Positions 36,351 to 45,306 of a stretch of 64,000 bases of DNA are shown one piece after another. The position numbers and the translations under genes are program-made. The notes beneath the pieces are model-generated. The model was not told where the DNA came from, ran no database searches, and saw only the letters and a program-made list of their open reading frames with translations. Positions within the stretch are counted from its first letter, which is position 1. Each line of letters starts with the position of its first letter. This stretch comes from Aphanomyces cochlioides (Eukaryota; Oomycota; Saprolegniomycetes; Saprolegniales; Verrucalvaceae): assembly GCA_019828595.1 (NCBI GenBank), contig JAHQRK010000003.1:3286001-3350000 (forward strand). Reading direction: 5' to 3'.

Positions 36351-36976
36351 TGTGTGTAGTGCACACCGACTAATGAGCCACAGATACACTTTGACATTTT
36401 CACCTCCGAATCAATACTCCCTACATACCACAAAGCACCGTTATTTTGCCTGCTCAGCACACTTCATACATAGTCACACCACTCAATATTATCTCGTTTC
36501 TCGGATGAACTATGAAAGCTATTTCTCATTTGCATCGGAGACTTTTGGTTGGAGGTTTGCAACGTTTAGACGCTTGTGACAAGTACACATGAATAGAAAG
36601 ATCTGATCTATTCTAAAGTTGACATGTTATTTAGTGCCTGTATCCACAGAAGTCCATAACTTCCACATTACAACTCTAATAGAGTACTTGCCGTGTTGAA
36701 CGGAAAAAGTTTGGGTTGTGGTGATCCCAGGTAAGTTCGAACTAGAGAATTTGAGGTCATACAGAAAGGTATCGTTTGTCTTTCATTTGAGTTTGATGGG
36801 CTACAAAAGGAATTTTGGCAAGTGTGCAATAAATGTGCAATGAGTAGAAGATGTACTGATATGACTGTACGTAGCCTTTGTATGGTTTCTGTGAGTGAAT
36901 GTATGGTTGCAGGTTAAGGAAGATGTAAATGCAGAGAGATGGTGTGTAGAATGAGAGAAGTGTAAATAGTATGAAC

Positions 36977-37048
36977 GGGGGGTTAGCTCAGTGGTAGAGC
37001 GTTGGATTCCAGTCCCAACGGTCAAGGGTTCAACTCCCTTACTCCTCA
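36977..37048 (+). tRNA. tRNA-Trp (CCA), unit 15
   Basis: Identical to the gene at 20877; first unit with the double variant caactctaat plus gtgatcccag. Confidence 0.95.
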
Positions 37049-37428
37049 GCTTTTTATCTTTCGAATCAACATGCACACTTTTGTCAATCCTTCACCCGAG
37101 TCACTCCGTTTATATTCGCCCCACTACAACCTGTATTGTAGCTTTGCACTTGCAAAAAGGAATACTACATACACCCACCTATCCCGACGGTTAGTTTTTC
37201 GAAAATCGATACCAGGAGGACTCCAGCCAGCTTGGTTTTTCAAATCGAATTGATGGTCTTCGTGTCCGTTTGAGGAGATACCATACATCAATGTGCATAT
37301 TTTTCATATATATCCATATGTCTTTGCTGGAGATAGAGACTCGACGTGTAAGTGATACAACTAGAAAGGATGAAGCTAGGAGTCAAGAGTAAAAATAGAA
37401 TTTTTTAAAAGTATAAAAGGTAAAAGAC

Positions 37429-37500
37429 AGCGCCAGACCGGGTTCGAACCAGTGACCCTCAGAGCTGCAATCTGACGCTCTACCACTGAGCTACTCGCGC
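37429..37500 (-). tRNA. tRNA-Cys (GCA), unit 15
   Basis: Identical to the gene at 21329. Confidence 0.95.
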
Positions 37501-38126
37501 TGTGTGTAGTGCACACCGACTAATGAGCCACAGATACACTTTGACATTTTCACCTCCGAATCAATACTCCCTACATACCACAAAGCACCGTTATTTTGCC
37601 TGCTCAGCACACTTCATACATAGTCACACCACTCAATATTATCTCGTTTCTCGGATGAACTATGAAAGCTATTTCTCATTTGCATCGGAGACTTTTGGTT
37701 GGAGGTTTGCAACGTTTAGACGCTTGTGACAAGTACACATGAATAGAAAGATCTGATCTATTCTAAAGTTGACATGTTATTTAGTGCCTGTATCCACAGA
37801 AGTCCATAACTTCCACATTACAACTCTAATAGAGTACTTGCCGTGTTGAACGGAAAAAGTTTGGGTTGTGGTGATCCCAGGTAAGTTCGAACTAGAGAAT
37901 TTGAGGTCATACAGAAAGGTATCGTTTGTCTTTCATTTGAGTTTGATGGGCTACAAAAGGAATTTTGGCAAGTGTGCAATAAATGTGCAATGAGTAGAAG
38001 ATGTACTGATATGACTGTACGTAGCCTTTGTATGGTTTCTGTGAGTGAATGTATGGTTGCAGGTTAAGGAAGATGTAAATGCAGAGAGATGGTGTGTAGA
38101 ATGAGAGAAGTGTAAATAGTATGAAC

Positions 38127-38198
38127 GGGGGGTTAGCTCAGTGGTAGAGCGTTGGATTCCAGTCCCAACGGTCAAGGGTTCAACTCCCTTACTCCTCA
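38127..38198 (+). tRNA. tRNA-Trp (CCA), unit 16
   Basis: Identical to the gene at 20877; double variant as in unit 15. Confidence 0.95.
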
Positions 38199-38578
38199 GC
38201 TTTTTATCTTTCGAATCAACATGCACACTTTTGTCAATCCTTCACCCGAGTCACTCCGTTTATATTCGCCCCACTACAACCTGTATTGTAGCTTTGCACT
38301 TGCAAAAAGGAATACTACATACACCCACCTATCCCGACGGTTAGTTTTTCGAAAATCGATACCAGGAGGACTCCAGCCAGCTTGGTTTTTCAAATCGAAT
38401 TGATGGTCTTCGTGTCCGTTTGAGGAGATACCATACATCAATGTGCATATTTTTCATATATATCCATATGTCTTTGCTGGAGATAGAGACTCGACGTGTA
38501 AGTGATACAACTAGAAAGGATGAAGCTAGGAGTCAAGAGTAAAAATAGAATTTTTTAAAAGTATAAAAGGTAAAAGAC

Positions 38579-38650
38579 AGCGCCAGACCGGGTTCGAACC
38601 AGTGACCCTCAGAGCTGCAATCTGACGCTCTACCACTGAGCTACTCGCGC
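38579..38650 (-). tRNA. tRNA-Cys (GCA), unit 16
   Basis: Identical to the gene at 21329. Confidence 0.95.
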
Positions 38651-38973
38651 TGTGTGTAGTGCACACCGACTAATGAGCCACAGATACACTTTGACATTTT
38701 CACCTCCGAATCAATACTCCCTACATACCACAAAGCACCGTTATTTTGCCTGCTCAGCACACTTCATACATAGTCACACCACTCAATATTATCTCGTTTC
38801 TCGGATGAACTATGAAAGCTATTTCTCATTTGCATCGGAGACTTTTGGTTGGAGGTTTGCAACGTTTAGACGCTTGTGACAAGTACACATGAATAGAAAG
38901 ATCTGATCTATTCTAAAGTTGACATGTTATTTAGTGCCTGTATCCACAGAAGTCCATAGTAAATAGTATGAAC

Positions 38974-39045
38974 GGGGGGTTAGCTCAGTGGTAGAGCGTT
39001 GGATTCCAGTCCCAACGGTCAAGGGTTCAACTCCCTTACTCCTCA
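38974..39045 (+). tRNA. tRNA-Trp (CCA), unit 17 (shortened unit)
   Basis: Identical to the gene at 20877, but only 15 bp of the usual upstream sequence next to the gene remain before the 303-bp deletion junction at 38958/38959. Confidence 0.95.
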
Positions 39046-39425
39046 GCTTTTTATCTTTCGAATCAACATGCACACTTTTGTCAATCCTTCACCCGAGTCA
39101 CTCCGTTTATATTCGCCCCACTACAACCTGTATTGTAGCTTTGCACTTGCAAAAAGGAATACTACATACACCCACCTATCCCGACGGTTAGTTTTTCGAA
39201 AATCGATACCAGGAGGACTCCAGCCAGCTTGGTTTTTCAAATCGAATTGATGGTCTTCGTGTCCGTTTGAGGAGATACCATACATCAATGTGCATATTTT
39301 TCATATATATCCATATGTCTTTGCTGGAGATAGAGACTCGACGTGTAAGTGATACAACTAGAAAGGATGAAGCTAGGAGTCAAGAGTAAAAATAGAATTT
39401 TTTAAAAGTATAAAAGGTAAAAGAC

Positions 39426-39497
39426 AGCGCCAGACCGGGTTCGAACCAGTGACCCTCAGAGCTGCAATCTGACGCTCTACCACTGAGCTACTCGCGC
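39426..39497 (-). tRNA. tRNA-Cys (GCA), unit 17
   Basis: Identical to the gene at 21329. Confidence 0.95.
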
Positions 39498-40123
39498 TGT
39501 GTGTAGTGCACACCGACTAATGAGCCACAGATACACTTTGACATTTTCACCTCCGAATCAATACTCCCTACATACCACAAAGCACCGTTATTTTGCCTGC
39601 TCAGCACACTTCATACATAGTCACACCACTCAATATTATCTCGTTTCTCGGATGAACTATGAAAGCTATTTCTAATTTGCATCGGAGACTTTTGGTTGGA
39701 GGTTTGCAACGTTTAGACGCTTGTGACAAGTACACATGAATAGAAAGATCTGATCTATTCTAAAGTTGACATGTTATTTAGTGCCTGTATCCACAGAAGT
39801 CCATAACTTCCACATTACAACTCTAATAGAGTACTTGCCGTGTTGAACGGAAAAAGTTTGGGTTGTGGTGATCCCAGGTAAGTTCGAACTAGAGAATTTG
39901 AGGTCATACAGAAAGGTATCGTTTGTCTTTCATTTGAGTTTGATGGGCTACAAAAGGAATTTTGGCAAGTGTGCAATAAATGTGCAATGAGTAGAAGATG
40001 TACTGATATGACTGTACGTAGCCTTTGTATGGTTTCTGTGAGTGAATGTATGGTTGCAGGTTAAGGAAGATGTAAATGCAGAGAGATGGTGTGTAGAATG
40101 AGAGAAGTGTAAATAGTATGAAC

Positions 40124-40195
40124 GGGGGGTTAGCTCAGTGGTAGAGCGTTGGATTCCAGTCCCAACGGTCAAGGGTTCAACTCCCTTACTCCTCA
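40124..40195 (+). tRNA. tRNA-Trp (CCA), unit 18
   Basis: Identical to the gene at 20877. Confidence 0.95.
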
Positions 40196-40575
40196 GCTTT
40201 TTATCTTTCGAATCAACATGCACACTTTTGTCAATCCTTCACCCGAGTCACTCCGTTTATATTCGCCCCACTACAACCTGTATTGTAGCTTTGCACTTGC
40301 AAAAAGGAATACTACATACACCCACCTATCCCGACGGTTAGTTTTTCGAAAATCGATACCAGGAGGACTCCAGCCAGCTTGGTTTTTCAAATCGAATTGA
40401 TGGTCTTCGTGTCCGTTTGAGGAGATACCATACATCAATGTGCATATTTTTCATATATATCCATATGTCTTTGCTGGAGATAGAGACTCGACGTGTAAGT
40501 GATACAACTAGAAAGGATGAAGCTAGGAGTCAAGAGTAAAAATAGAATTTTTTAAAAGTATAAAAGGTAAAAGAC

Positions 40576-40647
40576 AGCGCCAGACCGGGTTCGAACCAGT
40601 GACCCTCAGAGCTGCAATCTGACGCTCTACCACTGAGCTACTCGCGC
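40576..40647 (-). tRNA. tRNA-Cys (GCA), unit 18
   Basis: Identical to the gene at 21329. Confidence 0.95.
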
Positions 40648-41273
40648 TGTGTGTAGTGCACACCGACTAATGAGCCACAGATACACTTTGACATTTTCAC
40701 CTCCGAATCAATACTCCCTACATACCACAAAGCACCGTTATTTTGCCTGCTCAGCACACTTCATACATAGTCACACCACTCAATATTATCTCGTTTCTCG
40801 GATGAACTATGAAAGCTATTTCTAATTTGCATCGGAGACTTTTGGTTGGAGGTTTGCAACGTTTAGACGCTTGTGACAAGTACACATGAATAGAAAGATC
40901 TGATCTATTCTAAAGTTGACATGTTATTTAGTGCCTGTATCCACAGAAGTCCATAACTTCCACATTACAACTCTAATAGAGTACTTGCCGTGTTGAACGG
41001 AAAAAGTTTGGGTTGTGGTGATCCCAGGTAAGTTCGAACTAGAGAATTTGAGGTCATACAGAAAGGTATCGTTTGTCTTTCATTTGAGTTTGATGGGCTA
41101 CAAAAGGAATTTTGGCAAGTGTGCAATAAATGTGCAATGAGTAGAAGATGTACTGATATGACTGTACGTAGCCTTTGTATGGTTTCTGTGAGTGAATGTA
41201 TGGTTGCAGGTTAAGGAAGATGTAAATGCAGAGAGATGGTGTGTAGAATGAGAGAAGTGTAAATAGTATGAAC

Positions 41274-41345
41274 GGGGGGTTAGCTCAGTGGTAGAGCGTT
41301 GGATTCCAGTCCCAACGGTCAAGGGTTCAACTCCCTTACTCCTCA
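41274..41345 (+). tRNA. tRNA-Trp (CCA), unit 19
   Basis: Identical to the gene at 20877. Confidence 0.95.
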
Positions 41346-41725
41346 GCTTTTTATCTTTCGAATCAACATGCACACTTTTGTCAATCCTTCACCCGAGTCA
41401 CTCCGTTTATATTCGCCCCACTACAACCTGTATTGTAGCTTTGCACTTGCAAAAAGGAATACTACATACACCCACCTATCCCGACGGTTAGTTTTTCGAA
41501 AATCGATACCAGGAGGACTCCAGCCAGCTTGGTTTTTCAAATCGAATTGATGGTCTTCGTGTCCGTTTGAGGAGATACCATACATCAATGTGCATATTTT
41601 TCATATATATCCATATGTCTTTGCTGGAGATAGAGACTCGACGTGTAAGTGATACAACTAGAAAGGATGAAGCTAGGAGTCAAGAGTAAAAATAGAATTT
41701 TTTAAAAGTATAAAAGGTAAAAGAC

Positions 41726-41797
41726 AGCGCCAGACCGGGTTCGAACCAGTGACCCTCAGAGCTGCAATCTGACGCTCTACCACTGAGCTACTCGCGC
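41726..41797 (-). tRNA. tRNA-Cys (GCA), unit 19
   Basis: Identical to the gene at 21329. Confidence 0.95.
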
Positions 41798-42422
41798 TGT
41801 GTGTAGTGCACACCGACTAATGAGCCACAGATACACTTTGACATTTTCACCTCCGAATCAATACTCCCTACATACCACAAAGCACCGTTATTTTGCCTGC
41901 TCAGCACACTTCATACATAGTCACACCACTCAATATTATCTCGTTTCTCGGATGAACTATGAAAGCTATTTCTCATTTGCATCGGAGACTTTTGGTTGGA
42001 GGTTTGCAACGTTTAGACGCTTGTGACAAGTACACATGAATAGAAAGATCTGATCTATTCTAAAGTTGACATGTTATTTAGTGCCTGTATCCACAGAAGT
42101 CCATAACTTCCACATTACAACTCTAATAGAGTACTTGCCGTGTTGAACGGAAAAAGTTTGGTTGTGGTGATCCCAGGTAAGTTCGAACTAGAGAATTTGA
42201 GGTCATACAGAAAGGTATCGTTTGTCTTTCATTTGAGTTTGATGGGCTACAAAAGGAATTTTGGCAAGTGTGCAATAAATGTGCAATGAGTAGAAGATGT
42301 ACTGATATGACTGTACGTAGCCTTTGTATGGTTTCTGTGAGTGAATGTATGGTTGCAGGTTAAGGAAGATGTAAATGCAGAGAGATGGTGTGTAGAATGA
42401 GAGAAGTGTAAATAGTATGAAC

Positions 42423-42494
42423 GGGGGGTTAGCTCAGTGGTAGAGCGTTGGATTCCAGTCCCAACGGTCAAGGGTTCAACTCCCTTACTCCTCA
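42423..42494 (+). tRNA. tRNA-Trp (CCA), unit 20
   Basis: Identical to the gene at 20877; the unit is 1 bp shorter because of a lost G in the tttggg run near 42160. Confidence 0.95.
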
Positions 42495-42874
42495 GCTTTT
42501 TATCTTTCGAATCAACATGCACACTTTTGTCAATCCTTCACCCGAGTCACTCCGTTTATATTCGCCCCACTACAACCTGTATTGTAGCTTTGCACTTGCA
42601 AAAAGGAATACTACATACACCCACCTATCCCGACGGTTAGTTTTTCGAAAATCGATACCAGGAGGACTCCAGCCAGCTTGGTTTTTCAAATCGAATTGAT
42701 GGTCTTCGTGTCCGTTTGAGGAGATACCATACATCAATGTGCATATTTTTCATATATATCCATATGTCTTTGCTGGAGATAGAGACTCGACGTGTAAGTG
42801 ATACAACTAGAAAGGATGAAGCTAGGAGTCAAGAGTAAAAATAGAATTTTTTAAAAGTATAAAAGGTAAAAGAC

Positions 42875-42946
42875 AGCGCCAGACCGGGTTCGAACCAGTG
42901 ACCCTCAGAGCTGCAATCTGACGCTCTACCACTGAGCTACTCGCGC
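42875..42946 (-). tRNA. tRNA-Cys (GCA), unit 20
   Basis: Identical to the gene at 21329. Confidence 0.95.
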
Positions 42947-43572
42947 TGTGTGTAGTGCACACCGACTAATGAGCCACAGATACACTTTGACATTTTCACC
43001 TCCGAATCAATACTCCCTACATACCACAAAGCACCGTTATTTTGCCTGCTCAGCACACTTCATACATAGTCACACCACTCAATATTATCTCGTTTCTCGG
43101 ATGAACTATGAAAGCTATTTCTCATTTGCATCGGAGACTTTTGGTTGGAGGTTTGCAACGTTTAGACGCTTGTGACAAGTACACATGAATAGAAAGATCT
43201 GATCTATTCTAAAGTTGACATGTTATTTAGTGCCTGTATCCACAGAAGTCCATAACTTCCACATTACAACTCTTATAGAGTACTTGCCGTGTTGAACGGA
43301 AAAAGTTTGGGTTGTGGTGACCCCAGGTAAGTTCGAACTAGAGAATTTGAGGTCATACAGAAAGGTATCGTTTGTCTTTCATTTGAGTTTGATGGGCTAC
43401 AAAAGGAATTTTGGCAAGTGTGCAATAAATGTGCAATGAGTAGAAGATGTACTGATATGACTGTACGTAGCCTTTGTATGGTTTCTGTGAGTGAATGTAT
43501 GGTTGCAGGTTAAGGAAGATGTAAATGCAGAGAGATGGTGTGTAGAATGAGAGAAGTGTAAATAGTATGAAC

Positions 43573-43644
43573 GGGGGGTTAGCTCAGTGGTAGAGCGTTG
43601 GATTCCAGTCCCAACGGTCAAGGGTTCAACTCCCTTACTCCTCA
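43573..43644 (+). tRNA. tRNA-Trp (CCA), unit 21
   Basis: Identical to the gene at 20877. Confidence 0.95.
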
Positions 43645-44024
43645 GCTTTTTATCTTTCGAATCAACATGCACACTTTTGTCAATCCTTCACCCGAGTCAC
43701 TCCGTTTATATTCGCCCCACTACAACCTGTATTGTAGCTTTGCACTTGCAAAAAGGAATACTACATACACCCACCTATCCCGACGGTTAGTTTTTCGAAA
43801 ATCGATACCAGGAGGACTCCAGCCAGCTTGGTTTTTCAAATCGAATTGATGGTCTTCGTGTCCGTTTGAGGAGATACCATACATCAATGTGCATATTTTT
43901 CATATATATCCATATGTCTTTGCTGGAGATAGAGACTCGACGTGTAAGTGATACAACTAGAAAGGATGAAGCTAGGAGTCAAGAGTAAAAATAGAATTTT
44001 TTAAAAGTATAAAAGGTAAAAGAC

Positions 44025-44096
44025 AGCGCCAGACCGGGTTCGAACCAGTGACCCTCAGAGCTGCAATCTGACGCTCTACCACTGAGCTACTCGCGC
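44025..44096 (-). tRNA. tRNA-Cys (GCA), unit 21
   Basis: Identical to the gene at 21329. Confidence 0.95.
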
Positions 44097-44722
44097 TGTG
44101 TGTAGTGCACACCGACTAATGAGCCACAGATACACTTTGACATTTTCACCTCCGAATCAATACTCCCTACATACCACAAAGCACCGTTATTTTGCCTGCT
44201 CAGCACACTTCATACATAGTCACACCACTCAATATTATCTCGTTTCTCGGATGAACTATGAAAGCTATTTCTCATTTGCATCGGAGACTTTTGGTTGGAG
44301 GTTTGCAACGTTTAGACGCTTGTGACAAGTACACATGAATAGAAAGATCTGATCTATTCTAAAGTTGACATGTTATTTAGTGCCTGTATCCACAGAAGTC
44401 CATAACTTCCACATTACAACTCTAATAGAGTACTTGCCGTGTTGAACGGAAAAAGTTTGGGTTGTGGTGACCCCAGGTAAGTTCGAACTAGAGAATTTGA
44501 GGTCATACAGAAAGGTATCGTTTGTCTTTCATTTGAGTTTGATGGGCTACAAAAGGAATTTTGGCAAGTGTGCAATAAATGTGCAATGAGTAGAAGATGT
44601 ACTGATATGACTGTACGTAGCCTTTGTATGGTTTCTGTGAGTGAATGTATGGTTGCAGGTTAAGGAAGATGTAAATGCAGAGAGATGGTGTGTAGAATGA
44701 GAGAAGTGTAAATAGTATGAAC

Positions 44723-44794
44723 GGGGGGTTAGCTCAGTGGTAGAGCGTTGGATTCCAGTCCCAACGGTCAAGGGTTCAACTCCCTTACTCCTCA
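44723..44794 (+). tRNA. tRNA-Trp (CCA), unit 22
   Basis: Identical to the gene at 20877. Confidence 0.95.
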
Positions 44795-45174
44795 GCTTTT
44801 TATCTTTCGAATCAACATGCACACTTTTGTCAATCCTTCACCCGAGTCACTCCGTTTATATTCGCCCCACTACAACCTGTATTGTAGCTTTGCACTTGCA
44901 AAAAGGAATACTACATACACCCACCTATCCCGACGGTTAGTTTTTCGAAAATCGATACCAGGAGGACTCCAGCCAGCTTGGTTTTTCAAATCGAATTGAT
45001 GGTCTTCGTGTCCGTTTGAGGAGATACCATACATCAATGTGCATATTTTTCATATATATCCATATGTCTTTGCTGGAGATAGAGACTCGACGTGTAAGTG
45101 ATACAACTAGAAAGGATGAAGCTAGGAGTCAAGAGTAAAAATAGAATTTTTCAAAAGTATAAAAGGTAAAAGAC

Positions 45175-45246
45175 AGCGCCAGACCGGGTTCGAACCAGTG
45201 ACCCTCAGAGCTGCAATCTGACGCTCTACCACTGAGCTACTCGCGC
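45175..45246 (-). tRNA. tRNA-Cys (GCA), unit 22, abutting LINE copy 1
   Basis: The gene is complete and identical to the one at 21329, but its normal upstream sequence (tgtgtgtagt on plus) is replaced from 45247 on by the head of LINE copy 1. Its first 17 nucleotides (45230-45246) are one copy of the target site duplication. Confidence 0.95.
45230..45246. repeat. Target site duplication, left copy (LINE 1)
   Basis: cactgagctactcgcgc, the complement of tRNA-Cys nucleotides 1-17, is repeated at 53877-53893 on the other side of the element. Because the last two bases (gc) can equally belong to the LINE head, the true length is 15-17 bp. Confidence 0.9.
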
Positions 45247-45306
45247 ACTTTTACTTTTGCCGTCAACCACTCAAGTCAACTGCCAAAGTAAGGTACCCCG
45301 CGCACC

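Larger units (their letters stand above)
20436..45246. repeat. Tandem array of 1150-bp tRNA-Trp/tRNA-Cys units
   Basis: Units begin at 20436 and recur every 1150 bp up to 38836. Then come one unit of 847 bp (38836-39682), units at 39683, 40833, 41983 (1149 bp), 43132, and a partial one from 44282 to 45246, where the first LINE begins. Each unit has tRNA-Trp on plus at offset 441 and tRNA-Cys on minus at offset 893; their 3' ends face each other across 380 bp. Units are identical apart from a few single-base variants. Shared variants mark neighbouring units: gagtgaaagtatgg in units near 28850, 30000, 32300 and 33450; caactctaat near 33228, 36678, 37827 and later; gtgatcccag near 36725-42170; tttctaattt only at 39673 and 40823. 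Open frames of 67-91 codons repeat in every unit but overlap the tRNA genes and are not called. Confidence 0.97.

Noticed and set aside
20436..45246. CRISPR-like array
   Set aside because: The units are 1150 bp and identical along their whole length, with no short repeat/unique spacer pattern; the genes are eukaryotic tRNAs.
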